Positions 16,975-27,928 of a stretch of 61,313 bases of DNA are shown piece after piece (position 1 is the first letter of the stretch; each line of letters opens with the position of its first letter). The notes under the pieces were generated by a model, which was not told the origin of the DNA, ran no database searches, and saw only the letters and a list, made by a program, of their open reading frames with translations. The stretch lies in contig JAHIZV010000232.1 of assembly GCA_018814445.1 (NCBI GenBank), positions 1 to 61,313 of the forward strand, in the 5' to 3' direction. Origin of the DNA: Verrucomicrobiota bacterium. GTDB lineage: Bacteria > Verrucomicrobiota > Kiritimatiellia > JAHIZV01. Both the position numbers and the translations under genes were made by a program.

Positions 16975-18135
16975 TTACTGGTCGCAGCCGAAGCCTTTGC
17001 AGGACTTGCACAGAACGACGCCTTCGCCCCCGCACGTGCGGCAGGTTGCGTTCTTGTACTTTCCTGAGCCCTCACAACGAGAGCACTGCTGAAGCCCCTG
17101 CCCGTCGCATCGTTCGCAGGTTACCCCCGTCCCGCTGCCGTTGCATCGGCTACAGATGAATCTTCCCTTCCCGTCACACATTTCGCAGAACAGAAAGCCC
17201 TGCCCGCCGCATGTTTCGCATGGGGAGACCCCAAGCTGTCGGCAATGAGAACAGCTTCGGATGACCGTGCGGCCACCGCTTTCTACGGCCTCTTTCTTAC
17301 TGCCGCCGCAGACCGGACAGACTTCCTGTCCCATCACGCAGTTCGGGTTCGAACAGGGAACCCGACCCGTTCCGTGACAGAATTCGCATCCGGTCCAACC
17401 TACGCCATAGCACGTTGAGCACAGTGGAGGGGCTGAGGTCTTCAGGGCCGCCTCTTCTCTCACGGTCAGGTTTCTGGAAATTCCGCGGGGGAGCCAAATC
17501 GTGTGCCACTTGCTCAAGAGTCGCAGTTTCTGCATATCCGAAAACGCAGCCTCCGCCGAGCGCATCTTCCGCGCGAGTTCCTGCTCGGTCGCGTACGCGG
17601 CGAGAAGGCCCCGTCCGTCGCATGCCGGACACGTGGAGGCGGGATCGACTTGTTCCCGGGCTTTGCCCTTAAGTGTAATAAACAGCCGGGTCCTCTTTCC
17701 GGAGCCGTTGCAGACGGGGCACTCACGCAGGCCCCTGGGAATATCCTTCCGGCTCTCCGCGTTCAGTCTGTGGAGCCTTCTTCTCAGTGCGTCGGCGCCG
17801 TCTGGAAGCAGGGCGGTCCACGCGATAGCATTCCGAGTCTCCAGGAAGCAGGCTTCGTGGTGTCCCTCGGCCTTCCGCTTTTCGGCCCCGGAGCATGCCC
17901 GGGAGATCAACGCGAGAGAGATCCCGTTGTCACTGGACTCGGGGGAGGGCGGCGCCATCACCGGCTCCGCTGAATCGTCTGAAGGCGCAAGTTCCGCGCC
18001 GCAGTGACGGCAGACCGTCGCTCCCGGCTCGTATTCGTATCCGCAATTCGGGCAGATGAATACGGCAACGGCAACTGCGGCAGCTCCCGCGAAGAGAACA
18101 AGAGGAAGCAGACGCTTCATAATGAGGTTCTTCAT
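16975..18135 (-). CDS. Exported CxxCxGxG zinc finger protein with N-terminal zinc ribbon
   Basis: A 386-residue protein with a hydrophobic signal or anchor (about residues 6-22), then a zinc ribbon CPNCGYEYE...CRHCG, a helical region, and roughly thirteen CxxCxGxG-type motifs packed toward the C-terminus (CPVCNGSG, CETCGGQG, CSRCNGSG, CRTCGGEG and others). There is no J domain. The start MKNLIMKRLL at 18135 follows GGAGGAGG closely; MKRLL five codons later is an alternative. The gene is divergent from the Tad pilus operon, with a 168-bp shared upstream region, and 114 bp from its shorter paralogue. The function is unknown. Confidence 0.74.
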   Translation of the reverse strand: MKNLIMKRLLPLVLFAGAAAVAVAVFICPNCGYEYEPGATVCRHCGAELAPSDDSAEPVMAPPSPESSDNGISLALISRACSGAEKRKAEGHHEACFLETRNAIAWTALLPDGADALRRRLHRLNAESRKDIPRGLRECPVCNGSGKRTRLFITLKGKAREQVDPASTCPACDGRGLLAAYATEQELARKMRSAEAAFSDMQKLRLLSKWHTIWLPRGISRNLTVREEAALKTSAPPLCSTCYGVGWTGCEFCHGTGRVPCSNPNCVMGQEVCPVCGGSKKEAVESGGRTVIRSCSHCRQLGVSPCETCGGQGFLFCEMCDGKGRFICSRCNGSGTGVTCERCDGQGLQQCSRCEGSGKYKNATCRTCGGEGVVLCKSCKGFGCDQ

Positions 18136-18303
18136 CCTCCTCCATTCATACCACTGGTTACGGATAAGGATAAGCATTTTCCGTTTGTTCAGAAAACAGA
18201 GGAAAGTCTGAAATATCTCTTCCGCCTGTTCGTTTGATTATCAGGGATCGGACACGCGAATGGCTTAACACGATCGCAAGTATCTGATAGCCTTAACGAG
18301 GAG

Positions 18304-18477
18304 ATGAGCTTCATCGCGGCAAAACGGGCAGGCGGCCGTAGCGGTCAGGTAATGCTGGAGTACGCCATCGTGGCAGGCATTTTTGTCGCCGTGGTTACGA
18401 TCCTTGCGCTGTTGCTTTTCACGTTCAAGGAATACGGAGGGCGAATTCTGGATCTTCTGGCTGCAGAATTCCCGTGA
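18304..18477 (+). CDS. 57-residue Flp/TadE-like pilin
   Basis: A very short gene with a good GAGGAG ribosome site. The product has a basic leader (MSFIAAKRAGGRSGQ), then VMLEYAIVAGIFVAVV and a single hydrophobic helix. This is the type IV pilin-like pattern in which Glu at mature position 5 follows the processing site. It is the first gene of the Tad operon, followed 48 bp later by a second Flp pilin. It may be the major pilin or a minor one; both would need a prepilin peptidase, which is not in the window. Confidence 0.72.
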   Translation: MSFIAAKRAGGRSGQVMLEYAIVAGIFVAVVTILALLLFTFKEYGGRILDLLAAEFP

Positions 18478-18525
18478 TCCGCAGTTGCAGTGCATTATGA
18501 CGAGCGCCAAATGGAGGCAGGAACA

Positions 18526-18771
18526 ATGACAAAACTGATGCAGCGTTTGCGAGGCAAGAGCGGGCAGGCGATGACCGAGTACATCATCATTGTCGTGGTA
18601 GTCGCGTTGGCTGCTATCGCGATTTTCGCGATCTTCAGCGACACGATCCGCGAGAAACTCGGGGGGGCAGTCGAAGAGCTGGGGGGCGACACCTCCGCCA
18701 AAGATGCCGCGCTTGAAACGGGTTCGCAGGATTATCTCAAGGATCTTGACGCGGACGGCGCCGGCAACTGA
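18526..18771 (+). CDS. flp: Flp family type IVb pilin
   Basis: An 81-residue prepilin with leader MTKLMQRLRGKSGQ, the processing-region motif AMTEYIIIVVVVALAAIAIF, and a polar C-terminus. The Glu after the cleavage site and adjacent Tyr match the Flp E-Y motif. The start is the ATG at 18526, preceded by GGAGGCAGG; the frame extends 12 codons further upstream without a ribosome site. It probably forms the pilus fibre of the Tad system encoded downstream. Confidence 0.88.
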   Translation: MTKLMQRLRGKSGQAMTEYIIIVVVVALAAIAIFAIFSDTIREKLGGAVEELGGDTSAKDAALETGSQDYLKDLDADGAGN

Positions 18772-18873
18772 TCCCGCCGCATACGCCGATAACCTGTTGT
18801 CATTGAGGTCTCCTCCGGATCGGGCGGACCTGGTCCGGCGGGAGTCTGAATCCGGCGGCGCAGGCTCACAGGG

Positions 18874-19479
18874 ATGAACTGCAAATCCAGATGCACGGGA
18901 AAATCCGGTCAGGCACTTATCGAGTCTACGCTCATCGTTGCCCTGCTGTGTCTCATTTTCTTCGGTGCGTTCCAGTTGTCCCAGTTGTTCGTGGCCCGTG
19001 AGGTTATGGATCATGCGGCAACCGCCGTTGCGAGGGCTCGATCGGTCGGTTTCAACGATTTCATGGTCTACAAGGTCGGCCGCGTGGCTGCCATCCCCAA
19101 TGCCGGGCGCATGACCTATCCGGAAGTTGAAACGTCGAGTGGCGGGTTGCTTCCCGTCGCGACGGCGATTCCCGGGGACCTGTGGGATACAGCCATGGCG
19201 GCGAATCCCGTCTCGCCGCAGTATGCCATCGAGAGCGCATTGATACCGCTCTACCTCGGTGCGGAGTGGGGTGGTCAACTGCCGGCGATTCTGGACTACA
19301 ACGAGTGGGATTCGGTCGATATGTACGTGAACGAGATCGATGAGGCTCTCGCCCGCGGCCGGACCACTCAGGACTATCCTCTGCGTTTTCCCTTTCACCG
19401 CGCGTTCTATGCGGGTGACGAAGTTCGTATCGAGGGGGATTCCCGTCTCGCAAATCATTACCCTCTCTATCTCGAATGA
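18874..19479 (+). CDS. TadE-like pseudopilin
   Basis: A 201-residue protein with a short basic leader, GQALIESTLIVALLCLIFFGAFQLSQ as the membrane helix with the pseudopilin Glu, then an extracytoplasmic domain. The pattern is that of TadE/TadF minor pilins. Its end overlaps the next gene by four bases. It lies 102 bp after flp in the same operon. Confidence 0.8.
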   Translation: MNCKSRCTGKSGQALIESTLIVALLCLIFFGAFQLSQLFVAREVMDHAATAVARARSVGFNDFMVYKVGRVAAIPNAGRMTYPEVETSSGGLLPVATAIPGDLWDTAMAANPVSPQYAIESALIPLYLGAEWGGQLPAILDYNEWDSVDMYVNEIDEALARGRTTQDYPLRFPFHRAFYAGDEVRIEGDSRLANHYPLYLE

Positions 19480-20897
19480 TGAACGCGAGAGATTCCAGGC
19501 TGCGCTCGGGACAGGTGATGATCTTCATGGTTCTGTTGCTTGTCATTTTGTGTCTCGTCGTCCTCTGGAGTTTTGATGTTCACAAGATTCTCTTCGTTAA
19601 GACCAAGGCCCGTAACGCCGGGGATGCCGCGGCGGTGGCGGCGGCTCGCTGGCAAGGCATAAGCCTGAACCTGATCGGAGAACTGAACGTCCTGAAGGCG
19701 GTCTCCATTGCCGAGGCGTTGAGCCGGGGCGAAACGAATTTCGTGGAAGCCGCGGAGATGACTGATCTGCAGAGCAGGCTCAGTTTCGTCGGCCCGATGA
19801 TTGGTTTTGCGGCGGCACAGCAGGCAGCCAAAAACAACGGCATCTACGCCAACGAGCAGTTCAGCGCGGAACTGCTCGGACACGCCTCGACCGTTGAGCT
19901 TGAGTATCCCGAGCGCTATCCGGTGCAGCCTTACGAGAACACGCCCAGTCCGCCGACCGCCTGGGATGATTACGCGGAGATGATTATGGCCGTCGCAAGC
20001 GAGGGTGTCGCGGTTCGGGCGGAAAACGCACAGCTCTATCGCGACTACGAAAACTGGGGCCATCCGCTGCTGAATCCTGACTTCTACGATGCCGCCGCGT
20101 CGGGAAACTGGTGTTGGTTTCTTTTCAACGCGCTGAGTCTTCTGGAAACCTACTCGTCGTGGCTTGATTGGCCCGCGCTTCCCATTATCGAAGAACCGGA
20201 GCCGACAAGTTCCGAGTACTTCGGACTGGGTCTGACGAAAGTGCCGATGCTGGATTACATCCCGCTGACGCGATTGTCGGAGGCGGGCGGCGTGGAAGAT
20301 ATACTGGCCGCGCTGCAGTTGATCGGCGGTGTCGCGATCAGCAGCGAAACGGCATCCGTGGAAACCGACTGGTTCTGCTACAACCCCGGACGATGGAGAA
20401 CGTGGAACGAGACTCTTCCGGATGGCTTTCCTTTTCTGAGCGATGTGAAGCCGGAGTATGACTATGCGGGAGCGGACGCGGCTGTCCGCATCGAGACCGA
20501 CAATCAGCGTCTGTCGCCGGGCATGGGCGGCGATGTCATTGTCTGGACGGCTGCCGCAAAGCCCTTCGGATATCTGGACGGTCCGGTCGTGCCGGATTAC
20601 TACGGGCTGGTGCTGCCCGCATTTCACGAGGCCCGCCTGATTCCCATAGACGCGTCATCCGCTCCGGCTTCCGGCAGTCAGCCCGGATGGGGTGAACATG
20701 TGTATGAACATCTCGAGCCTTACATGGCTCATGGTCCGCCCGCGCTAGACGGATCCTGCTGGTACTGCAATGTGCTTCTCGCATGGGAGAACGCCGAATA
20801 CAGGCAGGCGGGACTGGACTGGCTTGATCTCTACAGCCACACATGCACGCACCCCGGCGGTTCCGGTCCCGGTGGCGGAACGAGAAGGGGACATTAG
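19476..20897 (+). CDS. TadG-like pilus assembly protein
   Basis: A 473-residue protein with an N-terminal leader RSGQVMIFMVLLLVILCLVVLW and then KTKARNAGDAAAVAAARWQG, the Ala-rich segment shared by Flp-associated TadG proteins. The large remaining part is extracytoplasmic and rich in Tyr, Trp and Pro. I see no von Willebrand domain. It starts inside the end of the preceding TadE-like gene. It is probably a structural or anchoring minor component. Confidence 0.7.
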   Translation: MMNARDSRLRSGQVMIFMVLLLVILCLVVLWSFDVHKILFVKTKARNAGDAAAVAAARWQGISLNLIGELNVLKAVSIAEALSRGETNFVEAAEMTDLQSRLSFVGPMIGFAAAQQAAKNNGIYANEQFSAELLGHASTVELEYPERYPVQPYENTPSPPTAWDDYAEMIMAVASEGVAVRAENAQLYRDYENWGHPLLNPDFYDAAASGNWCWFLFNALSLLETYSSWLDWPALPIIEEPEPTSSEYFGLGLTKVPMLDYIPLTRLSEAGGVEDILAALQLIGGVAISSETASVETDWFCYNPGRWRTWNETLPDGFPFLSDVKPEYDYAGADAAVRIETDNQRLSPGMGGDVIVWTAAAKPFGYLDGPVVPDYYGLVLPAFHEARLIPIDASSAPASGSQPGWGEHVYEHLEPYMAHGPPALDGSCWYCNVLLAWENAEYRQAGLDWLDLYSHTCTHPGGSGPGGGTRRGH

Positions 20898-20899
20898 TG

Positions 20900-21454
20900 A
20901 TGATGAAGCCTGAAACCAAAAACCTGAAACCTGAGTGGAAGCGGCATCGTCGCGCCGGCGCGGCTATGGTCGAGTTCGTGGTTGGCATTGTTGCCGTGCT
21001 GGTTCTTTTCATGGGTCTTCTTCAGATCGCACAACTGGCTCGTAAAAGGACTCGCGCGATGCTGGAGGCGCAGGCTGAAGCAGGCATGTATTCCATGAGT
21101 GACGAACTGATAATCGCTCTGCCCGGACCGCAGCACATCTATGACTGGGACCCCGGTTCGGACGAGCGTCCGTATTCGGAGGACGATTCTCCGATCCTGG
21201 GAAGTTCCGCGATGATCAACGCGGACATCATCAGGCATGCCCGGCCCGACGATCTGGAGACGTATGCCGGCGGCAACCGGATTTCGTCTCTGTATCACGC
21301 GCCCGACTTTGTGACGGAAATCGGTCTGGTACACGGGGAGGCCAAATCGGAGAACATACCTCTCTATCCGATTATTCAGCACCTTGTATATAGGGATGAG
21401 TCCATCCGTTTTGAAGAAGACGTCTGGCTCACGTGGACGAAAGGGATCTATTGA
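20900..21454 (+). CDS. TadE-like minor pseudopilin
   Basis: A 184-residue protein starting two bases after the previous stop. Leader KRHRRAGAAMVEFVVGIVAVLVLFMGLLQIAQL shows the pseudopilin cleavage context followed by Glu and a membrane helix. The start codons at 20900 and 20903 are both possible; an upstream frame extension overlaps TadG and is unlikely. It is a third pseudopilin in the operon and probably part of the pilus tip or base. Confidence 0.74.
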   Translation: MMKPETKNLKPEWKRHRRAGAAMVEFVVGIVAVLVLFMGLLQIAQLARKRTRAMLEAQAEAGMYSMSDELIIALPGPQHIYDWDPGSDERPYSEDDSPILGSSAMINADIIRHARPDDLETYAGGNRISSLYHAPDFVTEIGLVHGEAKSENIPLYPIIQHLVYRDESIRFEEDVWLTWTKGIY

Positions 21455-21458
21455 GAAA

Positions 21459-22157
21459 ATGTTGAAGGCAGACAAGAGGGTTCACATTGCGACTCTGACA
21501 GCTTCTGCGCTTCTTGTCGCAGTTGTGGTATCGGCGCGCGTCTATGAGCGCGCGCAGAGAACGATGGCCGAAAGCCTTGGATGGGAAGCAGCATACTCCA
21601 CGGAGCTGACGCTGAACGGGGGCGCGGGCACGCTTCAGCTTTGGAATGCGTCGGGCGATGTGGAGGACACGGTTCGCGCACTTAACGCCAGGCTCGGTGG
21701 CGATCATCCCGCCTTGCTCAGCGGGGAGAATATGGCGTGGGGAATTGAAAGCGCAGACGGCACGGTTTCGCGATACCTGGTCTTCTCGCCGGCCGGCCAT
21801 GGTTCAAGCATGATCGTTGTCGTTCGGCAGGAGGAAGTGGAGTTCCGCAAGTCTGAAACGCCTCCGCCCGCCTCATTGCTGACGGACGTGCCGTCCTTTC
21901 CCGGAAGCCGCCCCGTATCGTTTATAGCGGATCATGCAGGCGGAACGGCCTTCGAGTTGTCAGACGTAAGCGCGGATGCCGTCACGGTCAGGCAGTACCT
22001 GCGCGATACGTTCGCGCATGCCGGATGGACAAGTATGTCGCGGGGACAGGCGCTCGACATCTACAAGCGCGGCGAGGTGCTTTGTCTCGTGAAGGTGAAT
22101 TCTTCTAGTCCCGGAAGCCCGGGCAGGGTTACTCTGATCCGAAAGGATCTGCGCTGA
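21459..22157 (+). CDS. Unrecognised single-span membrane protein in the Tad operon
   Basis: A 232-residue protein with one N-terminal membrane segment (HIATLTASALLVAVVVSA) and a predicted extracytoplasmic domain. No family is recognised. It begins four bases after the preceding gene (ATG 21459) and sits between pseudopilins and cpaB, so a role in pilus assembly is likely from position only. Confidence 0.6.
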   Translation: MLKADKRVHIATLTASALLVAVVVSARVYERAQRTMAESLGWEAAYSTELTLNGGAGTLQLWNASGDVEDTVRALNARLGGDHPALLSGENMAWGIESADGTVSRYLVFSPAGHGSSMIVVVRQEEVEFRKSETPPPASLLTDVPSFPGSRPVSFIADHAGGTAFELSDVSADAVTVRQYLRDTFAHAGWTSMSRGQALDIYKRGEVLCLVKVNSSSPGSPGRVTLIRKDLR

Positions 22158-22197
22158 TGCTGTTGGACCTACAACCTCATGAACAGAGGACAGAACA

Positions 22198-23001
22198 ATG
22201 AAACAGAAAATGGTGTTGTTGATATCTGTTGTGATCGGGCTGACCGCGTTCTGGGCCACGCACCAGTACCTGCGAAGTGAGCGCGCCAGGATCTACAAGG
22301 GGGCGCAGAAGATCAAAGTCCTCGTCGCGCGTTCCGACCTCGCTGCCGGCACGGTGCTGCAGGTCGAGGACCTCGCTTCCAAGTCGCTGTTCAAAGCGGC
22401 TGTGGGCGAAAACGTCTTTTCGCCCGGCGACCTCGACACCGTTCTGGGCAAGAAGCTGCGCTACAGTCTTCGCCGTGAAGAGCCGCTGTGGTGGTCGCAT
22501 GTGGATGTGCCGATCCGGGACAAGGGAGGACTGGCTGCGCTTGTGATGCCGGGCATGCGGGCGGTTTCAATCGCAGTCGGCGGAGCAGACGCGGTCAGCG
22601 GACTGGTCAAACCCAACGACCATGTCGATATCCTCGGGACGTTTACCATGGCGTCACGGAAGACCCCGGGGGAGACGGAGACTGTAACACTTACGGTATT
22701 GCAGGATGTGACCGTTCTCGCGACGGGCCAGCGTCTTGGACGTGACGAGTTCGTCGGACAGGGCCTTTCTGCCCGTTCTTCAGGATACAGCGTCGTTACC
22801 CTGGAAGTGACGCCGCGGGAAGGCGAACTGCTCGTGTTTGCCCAGAAGGTGAAGGGGTCATTGACCCTCTCACTGCGCAACTCCGACGATGTCAGCTTTG
22901 AAAAGGATCTGCCGGAAGTGGACTTCCAGCATATAGAAAACAAGCTCCCGGAACTGAACACCTATCGCCAGCGTCACATACGCCACAAAACCGATCTCTG
23001 A
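22198..23001 (+). CDS. cpaB: Flp pilus assembly protein CpaB (RcpC)
   Basis: A 267-residue protein with an N-terminal membrane anchor, followed by a SAF domain (VLVARSDLAAGTVLQVEDLASKS) and the RcpC/CpaB domain (AVSIAVGGADAVSGLVKPNDHVDIL). CpaB stabilises the secretin and the pilus conduit in Tad systems. The length is normal. The gene is followed by cpaF after seven bases. Confidence 0.9.
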   Translation: MKQKMVLLISVVIGLTAFWATHQYLRSERARIYKGAQKIKVLVARSDLAAGTVLQVEDLASKSLFKAAVGENVFSPGDLDTVLGKKLRYSLRREEPLWWSHVDVPIRDKGGLAALVMPGMRAVSIAVGGADAVSGLVKPNDHVDILGTFTMASRKTPGETETVTLTVLQDVTVLATGQRLGRDEFVGQGLSARSSGYSVVTLEVTPREGELLVFAQKVKGSLTLSLRNSDDVSFEKDLPEVDFQHIENKLPELNTYRQRHIRHKTDL

Positions 23002-23008
23002 GGCCTTC

Positions 23009-24678
<1,670 letters not shown>

Positions 24679-24691
<13 letters not shown>

Positions 24692-25578
24692 TCAGCCAAT
24701 CAGGACTGGTGTTTGTGCCGCTGCTGTTCGCACTTTGCTTCGGCGGGCTGGCATATTCACTCTTTCGCGCGCTCCGCGAAGGCATGGAGAGCTATGACCA
24801 GGTCTATGCTGTCGATGCGGCGCGACAGTTCGAAGACATCTTTCTCTTCGTGCCGGCCAAACGCATTGCCGACATCGCGCGCATCGCCGCCGTCACCATG
24901 TTCATCATCTTCTTCCTTCTGTTCGGTGATTTCGGCACGCCTTCGGGATTGCTGTCGGGATTGATCTTCGGTTTCATCGCCGCTCTTGCCGCCGTCAACT
25001 CGCCGCGGATGGTACTGCGGGTGCTGAAACAACGACGTCTGGAAAGGTTCAACCGGCAGTTGGTCGACGCGCTTATCAGCATGAGCAATTCCCTTCGCGC
25101 CGGCTTCAGCATTCTGCAGGCATTCGAGGTCATCGTAGATGAGAACCAGCGACCCATCGCAGAAGAATTCGGCGTATTCCTGCAGCAGGTTCGCATCGGT
25201 GTCCGGGTGGAGGACGCATTGGGGGATCTGGAGGAGCGGGTCGGCAGTGAAGATCTTACGCTGATGGTGAGTGCGATTCAGACGGCGCGGCAGACGGGCG
25301 GCAACCTCACGGAGGTGTTTGACAAGATCGCCGCAACGATCCGTGAGCGGATACGGATTCATGGACGAATTCGGTCTTTGACGGCGCAGGGGCGATTGCA
25401 GGGCCTCGTTGTCGGTGCGATGCCGCTTCTCCTGCTGTTCGCCATGACGGCCCTGGATCCCGTGATGATGAGGCAGTTTGTCGGATCAACGACCGGAGTG
25501 GCCCTGTTGATCCTGGTGGGATTGTTGGAGTTGATCGGTTTTCTGATCATCAGGAAGATGGTGAATATAGAAGTGTAA
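24679..25578 (+). CDS. tadB: Tad secretion inner-membrane protein TadB
   Basis: A 299-residue platform protein with membrane helices near the N-terminus (VFVPLLFALCFGGLAY), about residues 75-110, and at the C-terminus. The type II/IV secretion F domain contains SMSNSLRAGFSILQAFEVI. Overlaps cpaF upstream and tadC downstream by a base. It forms the inner-membrane platform with TadC and is driven by CpaF. Confidence 0.9.
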
Positions 25579-26513
25579 TGAACGGGAATCATGTCATAGC
25601 AGACGTCATGCTGGGCGCGTCATGGGCGTTGGCCTTCGGTGGGCTTGCCTGGTACATCGGGCGAACGGCCACCGAAATCACCTATGTCACGCTGGCCGAC
25701 GGGAGACGCCGCGAGCGCCGCCTGCCCCTGCTTTTCCGCTGGCTGCTTCCGCTGGTGCCGAACGTGCTGCGGTTCGTAGAGGGCGAGCGTTACTCCCGCA
25801 CGAAAGAGCGCGCCGGCCGGCAACTACTGTCCGCCGGATACAGCGGGCTCATGTCTCCGCAGGAATTCCTGGCCATCCGCATACTTCTGGTGGCCGTGAT
25901 GGCTCCGGTGATGATCGTGTTGCTGCGGCTTTTCTTTGAGTCCATACCGGGTCCGTTGGGCGACGGCATGTTGAGGAGGCAGGGTCTATTCTACGGCGCA
26001 GCCGTTCTCTACACGCTCTTCTACACCCCGCTCTGGCTGAGGTCCGCCGTACGCCGCCGCCACAGGGAGATCGAGCATGCGCTGCCCTTTGTACTTGATC
26101 TGCTGACTCTGTCTGTTGAAGCGGGCCTCGACTTCATGTCGGCGATCCAGCGGATCATCGAGAGGCGCCAGATTGATCCGGTCAGCGAGGATCTGGTGGG
26201 CATGTTCCGCGAGGTCCAACTGGGTAAGACGCGGCGCGAAGCGCTGAAACACATGGCCCGCTCTTCAGGCCAGAGCGATCTTCAGTCTGTCGTAAACGCG
26301 CTCGTGCAGGCAGATGAAATGGGCGTGAGCATCGGGGCCATTCTCCGCATCCAGGCGGACCAGATGCGCACCCGCCGGTTTCAGAGGGCTGAGAAGAAAG
26401 CGAACGAAGCCCCTGTGCGCCTGCTGTTTCCGCTTGTGGCTTTCATTTTTCCTTCCGTTCTCATCGTTCTGTTGGGACCGGTTCTGATGCAGTTGATTCA
26501 ACATGGCTTCTAA
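25578..26513 (+). CDS. tadC: Tad secretion inner-membrane protein TadC
   Basis: A 311-residue partner of TadB with an F domain (ALPFVLDLLTLSVEAGLDFMSAIQRI) and C-terminal hydrophobic segments (LLFPLVAFIFPSVLIVLLGPVL). The ATG overlaps the tadB stop. Typical length and order for tadBC. Confidence 0.9.
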   Translation: MNGNHVIADVMLGASWALAFGGLAWYIGRTATEITYVTLADGRRRERRLPLLFRWLLPLVPNVLRFVEGERYSRTKERAGRQLLSAGYSGLMSPQEFLAIRILLVAVMAPVMIVLLRLFFESIPGPLGDGMLRRQGLFYGAAVLYTLFYTPLWLRSAVRRRHREIEHALPFVLDLLTLSVEAGLDFMSAIQRIIERRQIDPVSEDLVGMFREVQLGKTRREALKHMARSSGQSDLQSVVNALVQADEMGVSIGAILRIQADQMRTRRFQRAEKKANEAPVRLLFPLVAFIFPSVLIVLLGPVLMQLIQHGF

Positions 26514-26601
26514 CGGCCGCAGGTTGCGGCGTGCGCAAATACGCGTGTAACGAAGTCGACATTGACCGCGGATAGGGTGGGGAGTAGCGTAGACCGAATC
26601 A

Positions 26602-27927
26602 ATGGAGAGTACTGATCGCGTGGACGAAGGTTTCTTCCATCTCATCGTAAAGGGCGGTCCTGAGCGCGGACGGCGGCTTACCGTGCCCCAGGAGGGCGCG
26701 CGCGTCGGGCGCTCGTCGAGCAACGACATCATACTCAATGACGCAGCCCTTTCGCGGTTTCACTGCCGCTTCTTTTTCAAACCTGACGGCAACCTCTGGA
26801 TCAGCGATCTCGGAAGCACGAACGAAACACTGGTCAACAACAAACCGGCGCAGGAGACCCGCCTTACGTCGGGTGACCGTATCGAAATCGGTGGAACGCT
26901 GATCGAGGTCGTCTGCGATAATCTTGCGGGCCGCCTTCCTCCGTCAGCCCCTTTGTCCCGTATGTTCCCCGGCAGCAAGGGCGATTCAGTGGACCTCGGT
27001 CTCCGTCGCGAAAAGGAAGAACGCCAGCCTGGCGCGTTGCGTTTTCTGTGGCCGGTCATTGCCGTGATCGTTGCCGTTGTCGCCATCGCGATCCTGTTCA
27101 AAGTGGTGAGTTCGGACGTTGAACCGCCCGCGGAGGCCGTCGCGGGAGAGGTCGGAGACCAACGCTTTGAATTTGAATACGAGAAAGTGGAAGCGAGTGC
27201 GGCGAACATCTTCAGGTATTACGCTCAACTGCGTGACGGGACGCTGGCCGTTCAAATCGACAACATGGAGAACAGTCGCCATGTGCTGCGCGACAAAGCG
27301 GTTGATGAAGATCTGGTGGCCGGCCTTCGCCGCGATCTGGAGCGAAGCGGGTTCATGGATCTTCGTGACGATTACGCGGGGCTTTCTCCCGACGCGTGGC
27401 ATGAATACCGTCTGCAGGTCACCGTGGGGAGGACCGCGCACGGGGTGAAAGTGCTGAACCGTGTGGAACCGGACTCGTTCAAAGCGGCTCGTGAACGGAT
27501 CGAGGAGTTTGTGCAGAACGAACTCGGGCTTGCGGCCCTGGCCCTGCCGCCCGATCAGTTGCTGCAACTCGCGCGCAACTCACATCTGCTCTCCCAGCGG
27601 CTCTACGCCCAGCGGGAGGTCGGCTACGACAACCTGGCCAAGGCCATAGACGCCTATACTGAGACGCTCTGGTACCTTGAGACGATCGATCCGAAGCCGG
27701 ACTACTATGCCGAGGCGCTCAGCGGACTGGAAGTCGCCAAAGAGGCGCTTGAGACCGCCTACCAGGATCGGCTGTTCCAGGCGGAGCGGGCCATTAAGCT
27801 TCGCAACTGGAATCTGGCTGCGGACAACCTGCGTGTGATCTGTGAGATGATACCCGACCGTTCCGACGACCGGCATCAGAAGGCAAAGAAGAAGCTGCTC
27901 GACGTGGAAAGGCGGATGAATCACTGA
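26602..27927 (+). CDS. FHA domain membrane protein
   Basis: A 441-residue protein. An N-terminal FHA domain (residues 10-95, GARVGRSSSNDIILND, LSRFHC, GSTNETLVN) is followed by a membrane helix (about 148-170, FLWPVIAVIVAVVAIAILF) and a long soluble, partly helical region that may form TPR-like repeats near the end. It lies 88 bp after tadC and is followed by a PEGA lipoprotein after one base. It may read phosphorylated Thr on pilus or signalling proteins; no kinase lies in the window. Confidence 0.8.
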   Translation: MESTDRVDEGFFHLIVKGGPERGRRLTVPQEGARVGRSSSNDIILNDAALSRFHCRFFFKPDGNLWISDLGSTNETLVNNKPAQETRLTSGDRIEIGGTLIEVVCDNLAGRLPPSAPLSRMFPGSKGDSVDLGLRREKEERQPGALRFLWPVIAVIVAVVAIAILFKVVSSDVEPPAEAVAGEVGDQRFEFEYEKVEASAANIFRYYAQLRDGTLAVQIDNMENSRHVLRDKAVDEDLVAGLRRDLERSGFMDLRDDYAGLSPDAWHEYRLQVTVGRTAHGVKVLNRVEPDSFKAARERIEEFVQNELGLAALALPPDQLLQLARNSHLLSQRLYAQREVGYDNLAKAIDAYTETLWYLETIDPKPDYYAEALSGLEVAKEALETAYQDRLFQAERAIKLRNWNLAADNLRVICEMIPDRSDDRHQKAKKKLLDVERRMNH

Positions 27928-27928
27928 G

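Noticed and set aside
18259-18275. Possible sigma-54 promoter (TGGC...GC) before the Tad operon
   Set aside because: The distance between the GG and GC dinucleotides is 12 bp between elements, not the required 10.
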